Source: Thauera terpenica 58Eu (GTDB taxonomy: Bacteria; Pseudomonadota; Gammaproteobacteria; Burkholderiales; Rhodocyclaceae). From it: a stretch of 64,000 bases of DNA. The stretch lies in the NCBI RefSeq assembly GCF_000443165.1, contig NZ_ATJV01000001.1, positions 293,413-357,412 of the forward strand. Direction: 5' to 3'. Within the stretch, counting starts at the first letter, position 1. Each line of letters starts with the position of its first letter. Below the pieces are notes generated by a model. It was not told the origin of the DNA. It did no database searches and was given only the letters and a program-made list of their open reading frames with translations. Of the stretch, positions 52,340 through 59,801 are shown piece by piece. The position numbers were made by a program, and so were the translations under genes.

Positions 52340-54217
52340 CTAGTTCGCCCGCCCTGGCTGGTAACGGTATTTGAGGAATTTTTGCGCGTTGCCAAGGATG
52401 AGAAAGGCGTCGCGCAGGCTCTTGCGTTCAAAATCGGAGAGTTTTTCAGGATCAATGCTGTTGTCCGGATCGATGCCGGCATCGACATCTTCCGCCTGAT
52501 GACGCGCACGCACCATGGAGATGAACTCCAGTGAATCGTAGAGATCCTGGCCGCGACCCAGGGGCAGGATGGCGGCGTCGATGATGTCCTTCAGGCGGTC
52601 GAAGGAATTGAGCGACTGCGAGCCGATCGCCAGCGCATGTACGCGGGTGAGATCGGCCAGCGGCGCCGTGCCACGACGCTTGATGTTGATGGCGTTGGTG
52701 TGGCGGCCGTCGGACTCGACCACAAAGTCCTTGAAGAAGCCGAGCGGCGGCGTACGCAGCAGCGCATTGCGCGCCATGCAGGCGAGAAAACGCGAATTGC
52801 CCTTGGCCTTGCGTGCGATCAGCTCGCGCAGGCGCGTCGCCCACTCCATCCTCCCCCAGACACCGTCGAGATCGAAGAAAATACCGGCGTGCAGCAGCGA
52901 CTCGGGCGTCGGGCGCTCGATCCAGTCGGTGAAATAGCGCTCCCACACGCGCAGCGGCTGGCGCCACTTTTCGTTGCTCGCCATCACCCCGCCGGTGCAG
53001 TAGGTGTAGCCGCAACGCGCCAGACCGTCACTGACAAATGCGGCCAGCTTGCGGAAATACTCATCGTGTTGAGCAGGGTCGAAGCGATTGTCGAGCACCA
53101 GGGCGTTGTCCTGATCGGTGACGATGAGCTGCTCCTGGCGCGCCATCGAACCCAGCGCAAGAAAACAATACGGCACCGGCGGCGGGCCAAGCTCAGCCTC
53201 GGCGAGCTCGAGCAGGCGCTGCTTGAAGCTGCGCCCGATTGCAGCCATGGCACAGCCCACCATGTGCGAGCTCGCGTCTTCGGTCACCATGCGCGAGAAG
53301 CAGGCGCGCACATCCGGCACGAGCGCCTCAAGCTCGTCCACCGTCTGCTGGCGGAAGATGCTGCCGACCACGAACAGGCTGTTGCGTGACTCGTAGCGGA
53401 TGATGTCCGACAAGGCCACGATGCCAATGGGGCGCTGGTTCTTCATCACCGGCAGGTGATGCACGTTGCCGCGCAGCATGGCCAGCATGGCTTCGAACAC
53501 GAGCTGGTTGTAGGTGATGGTGAGCACGCCTGCGGACATGATCGCGGTCACCGGCGTGTCGTAGCCGAGGCCGGGCGCAATCAGCCGGGTGCGCAGATCA
53601 CGGTCGGTGACGATCCCGGCGATGATGGGCAGTTCCGGCACATCCGGGTTGTCCTCGATGATCAGGATCGAGGACACGCCTTCGGCCGTCATGCGCTGAG
53701 CCGCATCGAGCACCGTCGCCGTGCTGTCGAGCACCACCGCCTGCCGGCCCACCAGCGTCTCCACGGTGGCGGACAAGAGATCATTGGCGTCCAGCCGCCG
53801 CGACATCACCTGGCGCAGGCGAGTGCGGTCTTCGATTTCGACGATGTCGGCGAAGGCTTCGTTGTTCTCGAACAGGTCCAGGAACACCGCCTGAGGAATC
53901 AGGTACAGCAGCACGTCCTCCAGCGCCCGGGCTGGAAAGCGCACCCGCCCCTGGCGCAGCAGGCCGGCCTCGCCAAAGTAGCCACCGGCGGTGAGCCGGT
54001 TGTAGAGCGTGCCGTTGCGGCGAAAGACCTCGACCGCACCGCTGCGCACCACATGCCAGAACTCGGCGGGTTCGCCGAAGTCGACGATCTGCTCGCCGGC
54101 CTTGTAGTAGCGCACATCGATAGCCGCCGCGACGCTCTCGCGGACCCCTTCCGGCAAGTCGTCAAAGGGCGGATGGGCAGCGAGAAAGTCGAGGATCTCG
54201 AGTTGTTCAACCTGCAT
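52340..54217 (-). CDS. cNMP-binding/CBS/DUF294 nucleotidyltransferase-like signalling protein
   Basis: A 625-residue cytoplasmic protein. An N-terminal CAP_ED cyclic-nucleotide-binding-like fold (GEQIVDFGEPAEFWHVVRSG, residues about 40-110) is followed by two CBS domains (residues 170-300, with TVLDAAQRMTAEGVSSILII). A DUF294 GlnD-like nucleotidyltransferase domain comes next (ALGSMARQEQLIVTDQDNAL, with the G-S and D-x-D pattern) and then a DUF294 C-terminal helical domain. The family is often beside transporters or acetate genes and is assumed to sense a nucleotide and modify a partner; no member of this type is explained. GGAGCG precedes the ATG. It is co-transcribed with the DEDDh exonuclease and lies downstream of the BCCT gene. 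Confidence 0.9.
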   Translation of the reverse strand: MQVEQLEILDFLAAHPPFDDLPEGVRESVAAAIDVRYYKAGEQIVDFGEPAEFWHVVRSGAVEVFRRNGTLYNRLTAGGYFGEAGLLRQGRVRFPARALEDVLLYLIPQAVFLDLFENNEAFADIVEIEDRTRLRQVMSRRLDANDLLSATVETLVGRQAVVLDSTATVLDAAQRMTAEGVSSILIIEDNPDVPELPIIAGIVTDRDLRTRLIAPGLGYDTPVTAIMSAGVLTITYNQLVFEAMLAMLRGNVHHLPVMKNQRPIGIVALSDIIRYESRNSLFVVGSIFRQQTVDELEALVPDVRACFSRMVTEDASSHMVGCAMAAIGRSFKQRLLELAEAELGPPPVPYCFLALGSMARQEQLIVTDQDNALVLDNRFDPAQHDEYFRKLAAFVSDGLARCGYTYCTGGVMASNEKWRQPLRVWERYFTDWIERPTPESLLHAGIFFDLDGVWGRMEWATRLRELIARKAKGNSRFLACMARNALLRTPPLGFFKDFVVESDGRHTNAINIKRRGTAPLADLTRVHALAIGSQSLNSFDRLKDIIDAAILPLGRGQDLYDSLEFISMVRARHQAEDVDAGIDPDNSIDPEKLSDFERKSLRDAFLILGNAQKFLKYRYQPGRAN

Positions 54218-54298
54218 GGCTTCGCTCCATGGACTTGCATCCCTTGCATTCGAGAGCGGGGGCAGGCGACGCACATGCCCGCGCACCACAATGCGCGA

Positions 54299-54343
54299 CG
54301 AGCCCGCTTCCACGGTGCCGGATACACCCTGGAAGCGGGCTCG
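54299..54343. terminator. Strong inverted repeat between the BCCT and DUF294 genes
   Basis: CGAGCCCGCTTCCA and TGGAAGCGGGCTCG form a perfect 14-base stem with a 17-base loop, 27 bases after the BCCT stop on the minus strand. No T run follows, so it may be a processing or rho-assisted terminator hairpin. Confidence 0.6.
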
Positions 54344-54370
54344 CCCGCGTTCACTTCCGAGTCCCTGTGC

Positions 54371-56002
54371 TCAGGACGCGCGTGGCTCGGACAGCAGGCC
54401 CTTGACGATTGCCAGCGTGGACGCCAGCAGCACGAGAGTGAATGGCAAGCCGGTCGACACTGCCATTGCCTGCAGCGCCACCAGCCCGCCACCGAGAATG
54501 AGCGCGATCGCCACCAGGCCTTCGAACACAGCCCAGAACACCCGCTGCGGCACCGGCGCATCGACCTTGCCGCCCGCGGCGATGATGTCGATCACCAGCG
54601 AACCCGAGTCGGAGGAAGTGACAAAGAACACCACCACCAGCACGATGGCGATGAAGGAGGTGATCTGCGCCAGCGGCAGCGCGTCGAGCATGCTGAACAA
54701 CTGCAGGGGCAGCTCGGCCTTGCTGGCGGCATCGTAGCCGTCGCGCACCAGTTGATTGATCGCGGTCTCGCCAAACACCGTCATCCACAGCACGCACGCC
54801 AGTGAGGGCACGATCAGCACCGACACGATGAACTCACGCACGGTACGGCCGCGCGACACGCGCGCGATGAACATGCCGACGAAGGGTGACCATGAGATCC
54901 ACCACGCCCAGTAGAACGCGGTCCAGCCCTGGGAGTAGTTGGCGTCTTCGCGCCCGAACGGGTTGGACAGTGCGGGCAGGTATTCGAAGTAGGCACCCAC
55001 GTTGGAGAAGAAACCGGTGACGATGTTCAAGGTCGGGCCGACGAAGATCACGAACAGCATGAGCAGCAAGGCCAGCGCCATGTTGATTTCGGACAGGCGC
55101 TTGACGCCCGCATCGAGGCCGGCGACCACCGAGAACAGCGCGATCGCGGTAATGCCGATCACCAGCAGGACCTGGGTAGTGGCGCCCAGCGGCACATCAA
55201 ACAGGTAGTTCAGCCCGGAGCTGGCTTGTGCCGCGCCGTAGCCGAGCGAGGTCGCCAAACCGAACAGGGTCGCCAGCACGGCGAGGATGTCGATGATGTG
55301 ACCCGGCCAGCCCCACACCCGCTCACCGAGCAAGGGGTAGAACACCGAGCGGATGGTCAGCGGCAAGCCCTTGTTGAACGAGAACAAGGCCAGGCCCAGC
55401 GCGAGAATGGCGTAGATCGCCCACGGATGCAGCGCCCAGTGGAATATCGTGGCCGCCATGCCCAGCCGTGCTGCGGCTTCGGCGTCGCCCACCGCGCCGC
55501 CCAGGGGCGCCCAGTCAGTGCGCACGCCGTTTTCCATTACCGTGCCACCAAAAGCCGTACCGAAGTGCGACAGCGGCTCGGACACGCCAAAAAACATCAG
55601 GCCTATGCCCATGCCGGCTGCAAACAGCATCGAGAACCAGCCCAGATAGGAATAATCCGGCGTCGCCTCAGTGCCACCCAGGCGCACCTTGCCCAAGGGC
55701 GAAACAGCCAGCGCCAGACAGACCACAACAAAGAAATTGCCTGCGGACAGGAAGAACCAATCCAGGTTGGAGGTCAGCCAGTTGCGCATGCCGCTGAACA
55801 CCGGCTCGACCTGAGTCTGGAACATCAGCGTCAGGATGACAAAAGCCACCACCAGCAGACTGGAGATGGCGAACACACGGTTATGGATATCAAGGCCGAG
55901 TGGTCCGACATTGACGAGGATGTTGTCCTGCCCGATCTGGTAATCGGTATCGATGGGATTGACCGCCCCATCGGGGATCATTGGATCCTTTCGTTCAGCC
56001 AT
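54371..56002 (-). CDS. BCCT family transporter (betaine/choline/carnitine type)
   Basis: A 543-residue inner-membrane protein with twelve membrane segments, driven by sodium or protons. The family core is clear: FAAGMGIGLMFFGVSEPLSHF, FHWALHPWAIYA and the signature WWISWSPFVGMFIARVSRGR. The glycine-rich GMGIGL and the tryptophan/aromatic cluster suit quaternary ammonium ligands such as betaine or choline, but related acids cannot be excluded. ATG at 56002 has AGGAG five bases upstream. The upstream gap is AT-rich, with TACAAT at 56040-56045 on the minus strand as a possible -10 box. Confidence 0.92.
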   Translation of the reverse strand: MAERKDPMIPDGAVNPIDTDYQIGQDNILVNVGPLGLDIHNRVFAISSLLVVAFVILTLMFQTQVEPVFSGMRNWLTSNLDWFFLSAGNFFVVVCLALAVSPLGKVRLGGTEATPDYSYLGWFSMLFAAGMGIGLMFFGVSEPLSHFGTAFGGTVMENGVRTDWAPLGGAVGDAEAAARLGMAATIFHWALHPWAIYAILALGLALFSFNKGLPLTIRSVFYPLLGERVWGWPGHIIDILAVLATLFGLATSLGYGAAQASSGLNYLFDVPLGATTQVLLVIGITAIALFSVVAGLDAGVKRLSEINMALALLLMLFVIFVGPTLNIVTGFFSNVGAYFEYLPALSNPFGREDANYSQGWTAFYWAWWISWSPFVGMFIARVSRGRTVREFIVSVLIVPSLACVLWMTVFGETAINQLVRDGYDAASKAELPLQLFSMLDALPLAQITSFIAIVLVVVFFVTSSDSGSLVIDIIAAGGKVDAPVPQRVFWAVFEGLVAIALILGGGLVALQAMAVSTGLPFTLVLLASTLAIVKGLLSEPRAS

Positions 56003-56249
56003 CACAGCTCCTTCATGTCACCGAGTCCGGCGCATTTTTATTGTAGATAATGTTTTCTGAAATGCATTTTAGCCGATTTGCTGCTGTGCACCAAATCACC
56101 TTCTCCTCGATAACGCTGAGTATGAGCGCGAATTTGCGACGAAGATGCGCCTTGCGCAACTCATTCGCCACTCGCAAGCCCACTGCGTCGCGGCACTCAC
56201 GCCTGGCGCTCATCGGCTAGAATCAGCGCCTGCGGAGGCTCCAAGCGAA

Positions 56250-56648
56250 ATGATCGGCATCTTTCTGGTAACCCACGGCACACTTGGCGAAGCGCTGATC
56301 CAGTGCGCTTGTCACGTGCTCAACAAACGTCCGCCACAGATCGTGCAGCTAGGTCTGTCGGCACAGGACGATCCGCTCGACATCCTGCCGCAGGCACGCC
56401 AGATGCTGGGCTGGGCCGACAGTGGGTATGGCGTGCTGGTGATGACCGACATTTTTGGCGCCACACCGGGCAATGTCGCCGCCAAGCTGATCGAACCGGG
56501 GCGCGTCGAGGCGATCGCCGGAGTCAACCTACCCATGTTGTTGCGCGTGCTGACCTACCGCGAGCGCGACATGGACACCCTGCTCAAGCGCGCTGTATCC
56601 GGCGGCTGCGAGGGCGTGCTGCACATCGAAGCGAATCTGGCGCCCTAG
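56250..56648 (+). CDS. PTS EIIA component, mannose (EIIA-Man) family
   Basis: A 132-residue cytoplasmic phosphocarrier. The N-terminus MIGIFLVTHGTLGEALIQ holds the phospho-accepting histidine at residue 9. The TDIFGATPGNVA motif and the late GVNLPMLLRVLTYRE motif are typical of the EIIA-Man fold. No EIIB, EIIC or EIID permease is present, so it is probably a regulatory phosphocarrier, as in other betaproteobacteria where this protein, HPr and EI sit together. ATG at 56250 has GGAGG about 11 bases upstream; the frame runs further upstream but looks non-coding. Confidence 0.9.
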   Translation: MIGIFLVTHGTLGEALIQCACHVLNKRPPQIVQLGLSAQDDPLDILPQARQMLGWADSGYGVLVMTDIFGATPGNVAAKLIEPGRVEAIAGVNLPMLLRVLTYRERDMDTLLKRAVSGGCEGVLHIEANLAP

Positions 56649-56679
56649 CGCGCACACCAAGCCTGCGGGGAAGAACGCC

Positions 56680-56949
56680 ATGCCAAGAGCCGAAACCGAA
56701 ATCGTCAACAAGCTCGGCCTGCACGCACGCGCCTCAGCCAAACTGACTCAGATGGCGAGCAGTTTTCCGTGCGAAGTCTGGCTAGAGCGCAACGGCCGCC
56801 GGGTCAATGCCAAGAGCATCATGGGCGTCATGATGCTGGCCGCCGCCAAGGGCAGCACCATCACCATCGACACCGAAGGCGACAAGGCCGACGACGCCAT
56901 GCACGCGCTGCAGGAGCTGATCGCGGACAAGTTCGGCGAGGGAGAATAA
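56680..56949 (+). CDS. ptsH: HPr phosphocarrier protein
   Basis: An 89-residue HPr that passes phosphate from EI to EIIA proteins. It keeps the histidine phosphorylation site NKLGLHARASAKL (His15) and the regulatory serine region AKSIMGVMMLAAAKGS (Ser46 area). The serine suggests HPr kinase control, although the kinase gene is not in this window. GGGGAAG precedes the ATG. It starts 31 bases after the EIIA gene and ends two bases before the EI gene, so EIIA-HPr-EI form one operon. Confidence 0.94.
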   Translation: MPRAETEIVNKLGLHARASAKLTQMASSFPCEVWLERNGRRVNAKSIMGVMMLAAAKGSTITIDTEGDKADDAMHALQELIADKFGEGE

Positions 56950-56951
56950 AC

Positions 56952-58682
56952 ATGACCTTCGCCATTCACGGCCTGCCGGTTTCGCAAGGCATCGCGATCG
57001 GGTATGTGCACCTGATCTCGCACGCCCTGCTCGAGGTCAATCACTATCACGTCGCGCCCCGCCACCTGCCCGACGAGCTCAATCGCCTCGCTGACGCCGT
57101 CGCCAGCGTGCAGGGCGAACTGCTCGGCCTGAAGGCTGCGGCCACATCCGGCCAGTCGCATAGCGAGGTGGGTGCTTTCGTCGATCTGCAGCTCATGATG
57201 CTCGCCGACCCCTTGCTGATCGACACCGCCCGCAATCTGATCGAGACCCGGCGCTGCAACGCCGAATGGGCTCTGGTGCAGCAGATGGAGCACCTCGTCG
57301 AGCAGTTCCGCCAGATCGAAGACCCCTATCTGCGCGAACGTCAGGCCGACGTGGTGCAGGTGGTCGAACGTCTGGTCAAGGTCTTGCTGGGCCATCCCGG
57401 CCACCTGCCGCCCAGGCGCCGCGACGGGCTGGGCACCATCGTCGTCGCCCACGACCTGTCGCCGGCCGACACCATCGGCTTTCGCGATCACAACATCGCC
57501 GGCTTCGTCACCGACGTTGGCGGCCCCACCAGCCACACCGCCATCGTCGCCCGCAGCCTGAAGATTCCGGCCGTCGTCGGCCTGCACCACGTGCGCGATC
57601 TGCTCGAGGCCGATGAACTCGTCATCGTCGACGGAACGCGCGGCGTCATCATCGTCGACCCCGACGACAGCATCGTCGAGGAATACCGCCTGCGCCGTAG
57701 CGAGCTCGAAATCGAGCGTTCCAAGCTCAACCGCCTGCGCGACACCCACGCCACCACGCTCGACGGCGAGACCATCAGCCTGCTCGCCAACATCGAGGGT
57801 CCGAAGGACCTGCCCTCGGTAAAGGCAGCCAACGCCGACGGCATCGGTCTGTACCGCACCGAATTCCTCTTCATCGGCCGCGACACCCTGCCCGACGAGG
57901 AAGAGCAGTACGAAGCCTATCGCGCAGTGGTCAAGGCGCTGTCTGGCAAGACGGTGACCATCCGCACTTTCGACGTCGGCGCCGACAAGGCGCTCAGCGG
58001 CATGAATCCGCGCACCGAACCCAATCCGGCGCTCGGGCTGCGTGCCGTGCGTTACTCGCTGGCAGAGCCGAAGATGTTCATGACTCAGCTGCGCGCCTTG
58101 CTGCGAGCATCGGCGCACGGCAAGCTGCAGATCATGATTCCGATGCTCGCCCACGCCCAGGAGATCGACCAGTGCCTGGCACTGATCGAGAAGGCCAAGG
58201 CGGAGTTGCGCGCGGAAAAAATCAAGTTCGATGAAGGCATGCAGGTCGGTGGCATGATCGAAATCCCCGCCGCCGCGCTGTCACTGGGCATGTTCATCCG
58301 CCGCCTGGCCTTCCTCTCGGTCGGCACCAACGACCTCATCCAGTACACCCTCGCCATCGACCGCTCCGACGAGGCGGTCGTGCATCTGTACGACCCGCTT
58401 CACCCCGCAGTGCTGAAACTGATCAGCGGCACCATCGCCGCCGGCGCCCGCGTTGGCGTGCCGGTGTCGGTGTGCGGTGAAATGGCTGGCGACCCCGACT
58501 ACACCCTGCTGCTGCTGGGCATGGGCTTGCGCAGCTTCTCCATGCATCCGGGCAACATCCTCGAGATCAAGCAGCAGATCCTGCGCGCCGACCTCGGCGA
58601 ACTCGCGCCCAAGGTGCAGCGCATCCTGAAAATGGATGAGCCCGCGCGCGTGCGCGACGCCGTGGAGCGCCTCGGCGCTTGA
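56952..58682 (+). CDS. ptsI: PTS Enzyme I, PEP-protein phosphotransferase
   Basis: A 576-residue Enzyme I that takes phosphate from phosphoenolpyruvate and gives it to HPr. The N-terminal domain has the phospho-histidine motif GGPTSHTAIVARSLKIPAVVG. The C-terminal PEP-binding barrel has GIGLYRTEFLF, NPALGLRAVRYSL, FLSVGTNDLIQYTLAIDR and the cysteine motif VSVCGEMAGD. Length fits EI rather than EI-Ntr, as there is no GAF domain. The ATG at 56952 is two bases after the HPr stop. A hairpin follows the gene. No sugar permease gene is nearby. Confidence 0.94.
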   Translation: MTFAIHGLPVSQGIAIGYVHLISHALLEVNHYHVAPRHLPDELNRLADAVASVQGELLGLKAAATSGQSHSEVGAFVDLQLMMLADPLLIDTARNLIETRRCNAEWALVQQMEHLVEQFRQIEDPYLRERQADVVQVVERLVKVLLGHPGHLPPRRRDGLGTIVVAHDLSPADTIGFRDHNIAGFVTDVGGPTSHTAIVARSLKIPAVVGLHHVRDLLEADELVIVDGTRGVIIVDPDDSIVEEYRLRRSELEIERSKLNRLRDTHATTLDGETISLLANIEGPKDLPSVKAANADGIGLYRTEFLFIGRDTLPDEEEQYEAYRAVVKALSGKTVTIRTFDVGADKALSGMNPRTEPNPALGLRAVRYSLAEPKMFMTQLRALLRASAHGKLQIMIPMLAHAQEIDQCLALIEKAKAELRAEKIKFDEGMQVGGMIEIPAAALSLGMFIRRLAFLSVGTNDLIQYTLAIDRSDEAVVHLYDPLHPAVLKLISGTIAAGARVGVPVSVCGEMAGDPDYTLLLLGMGLRSFSMHPGNILEIKQQILRADLGELAPKVQRILKMDEPARVRDAVERLGA

Positions 58683-58684
58683 AA

Positions 58685-58718
58685 CAACCAGCCCCGCATT
58701 GCCAAGCGGGGCTGGTTG
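58685..58718 (+). terminator. Long hairpin after ptsI
   Basis: CAACCAGCCCCGC and GCGGGGCTGGTTG form a perfect 13-base stem with an eight-base loop, beginning two bases after the ptsI stop. The T run is weak (TCATT), but the stem is strong enough for a terminator. Confidence 0.75.
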
Positions 58719-58769
58719 TCATTAGAATGCGGAGCTGTCTCGTCGCGACCATCCGCGTTGCGCGCCAGA

Positions 58770-58808
58770 GCGGGTGTAGTTCAATGGCAGAACGGCAGCT
58801 TCCCAAGC
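58770..58808 (+). pseudogene. tRNA-Gly(CCC) 5' half, interrupted in the anticodon stem
   Basis: These 39 bases read as the first half of a glycine tRNA: acceptor strand GCGGGTG, the D arm GTTCAATGGCAGAAC, the 5' strand GCAGC of the anticodon stem, loop TTCCCAA with anticodon CCC, and the first two bases GC of the returning stem. At that point the tRNA stops and a group II intron-like GTGCG begins. I searched by eye for the missing half (the rest of the stem, a T arm with GGTTCGA and an acceptor CACCCGC) through 59800 and did not find it. The gene is therefore disrupted unless the 3' exon lies outside what I could recognise. Confidence 0.75.
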
Positions 58809-59185
58809 GTGCGACTCGAGCCGAGTCGAAGGCTAGCTGTAGCCTCTGTGCCACGCGATCCCAGTGCGGGATCACCACCATTGTGGTGGGTGCACAGGAA
58901 CTCAGCCTTTCAAAAAGTGCCGCAAGGCACGAAACGGCGAAGGCCGTATGAGTAATGGTTCTACCCCTCGAAAGGGGGTGACAGAACCCGGGGTTCAGCC
59001 CCCGGTAGTCTAGGAGCGGTGCGCCACTGGTAACGGTGGGGTGCTAAGCGCTCTGACAATGTAGCCACCTTACGGGGTACGTCATGCCCCGTGAGGGGTC
59101 TGGCGTGATTTCGGGAGTTGCACCCGGATGAGGCGCTAGGCTGAGTTGGATGGTCAACGTAAGTGAACTGCTGTTAAACGTCGTC

Positions 59186-59191
59186 AAGCTG
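59186..59191 (+). other. Candidate EBS2 of the intron-like element
   Basis: AAGCTG is the exact reverse complement of CAGCTT at 58796-58801 in the tRNA half, one base upstream of the IBS1 sequence. Confidence 0.5.
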
Positions 59192-59247
59192 ATTGAGCCA
59201 AAGGCAACTTGCAGTATCGGGCTCTGCCAAAATGGCAAGTGATCGGT

Positions 59248-59270
59248 TATCCGCTTGCTTGGTGCGGATA
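59248..59270 (+). other. Candidate EBS1 stem-loop of the intron-like element
   Basis: The perfect 7-bp stem TATCCGC / GCGGATA presents the nine-base loop TTGCTTGGT. GCTTGG in the loop pairs exactly with CCAAGC, the last six bases before the insertion point. The wider loop sequence TTGCTTGG is also the exact complement of CCAAGCAA in the intact tRNA-Gly downstream. Confidence 0.6.
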
Positions 59271-59600
59271 CGCTGACATAGCATCACCGGCGAAAAAGCA
59301 GGACCTTCCCAACTCTGTTACTTGTACGGAACGAGGTAAGCCCAACGCGGCGTCTGGCCGGTCAAGCCAGACAAGGGCGGTCGTAAGACCAACTGATGCC
59401 GTAGTGGGTAGAGGATGATGGAAAAAGCGAATGCTCTGCTGTAATGGCGGAGATAGGGGATGAAACGATCGCCCCGACGCGAAAGCGTGCAGACTTCCAT
59501 CTGGTGACCTATCGCAAGATAGGTTTGTAAAATCGCACCCGACGGGGATGATGTACTATCCCCATCTGGGGACGAGTGCGTCTATCCCTTCAGGGACAGA

Positions 59601-59675
59601 GCGGGCGTCGTATAACGGCTATTACCCTTGCTTCCCAAGCAAGAGACGTGGGTTCGACTCCCATCGCCCGCTCCA
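59601..59675 (+). tRNA. tRNA-Gly(CCC), intact
   Basis: A 75-base tRNA with encoded CCA. Acceptor stem GCGGGCG / CGCCCGC pairs perfectly, the D arm is GTATAACGGCTATTAC, and the anticodon stem CTTGC / GCAAG has loop TTCCCAA (anticodon CCC). The T arm is GTGGG / CCCAT with loop TTCGACT, and the discriminator is T. It starts directly after the intron-like element and can supply the glycine function if the interrupted gene is dead. Confidence 0.93.
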
Positions 59676-59725
59676 CTCAAGCTCCCTTGGACGGTTGGTG
59701 CCTGACACCGAAAGCCCCCGAACTC

Positions 59726-59779
59726 GTAAAGTCATTCTTCCGGCAGCCGGTGTACCGCACTATCCTGGAATGACTTTAC
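59726..59779. repeat. 12-base perfect inverted repeat downstream of tRNA-Gly
   Basis: GTAAAGTCATTC (59726-59737) and GAATGACTTTAC (59768-59779) are exact reverse complements with 30 bases between, which hold a smaller CCGG-CAG-CCGG hairpin. It lies between the tRNA and the PEP-CTERM gene stop. It may be a tRNA/PEP-CTERM terminator or a miniature repeat element; no T run is present. Confidence 0.6.
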
Positions 59780-59801
59780 TTGCTGACCGGTAGCAAGAAG
59801 C

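Larger units (their letters stand above)
58809..59600 (+). mobile_element. ORF-less group II intron-like element inserted in tRNA-Gly
   Basis: The insert starts GTGCG, the group II 5' consensus, followed by a hairpin (GACTCG / CGAGTC). It carries EBS-like sequences that pair with the interrupted tRNA: AAGCTG at 59186-59191 with CAGCTT at 58796-58801, and GCTTGG at 59257-59262, in the loop of a 7-bp stem, with CCAAGC at 58803-58808. The order EBS2 then EBS1 is as in group IIB introns. Sections such as GAGGATGATGGAAAAAGC at 59411-59428 look like the pre-ORF part of bacterial introns. There is no reverse-transcriptase ORF. I could not find domain V, and the 3' end is unknown; the right limit is simply the next tRNA. 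It is probably truncated or degenerate, possibly needing a protein encoded elsewhere. Confidence 0.6.

Noticed and set aside
58679..58951. Two overlapping 80-90 codon frames across the tRNA-Gly half
   Set aside because: They cross a terminator hairpin, a tRNA fragment and the intron-like start, and have no protein features.
58809..59600. A group I intron in the tRNA, as in the known Azoarcus tRNA-Ile
   Set aside because: The insert begins GTGCG, is inserted in the 3' side of the anticodon stem, is far longer than the roughly 200-base Azoarcus ribozyme, and shows EBS/IBS pairing, all of which fit group II rather than group I.
58770..59675. A tRNA spliced from the 5' half at 58770 and the 3' half of the intact tRNA at 59601
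   Set aside because: The hybrid acceptor stem would pair, but three of five anticodon-stem pairs would be mismatched, so a working chimeric tRNA is unlikely.
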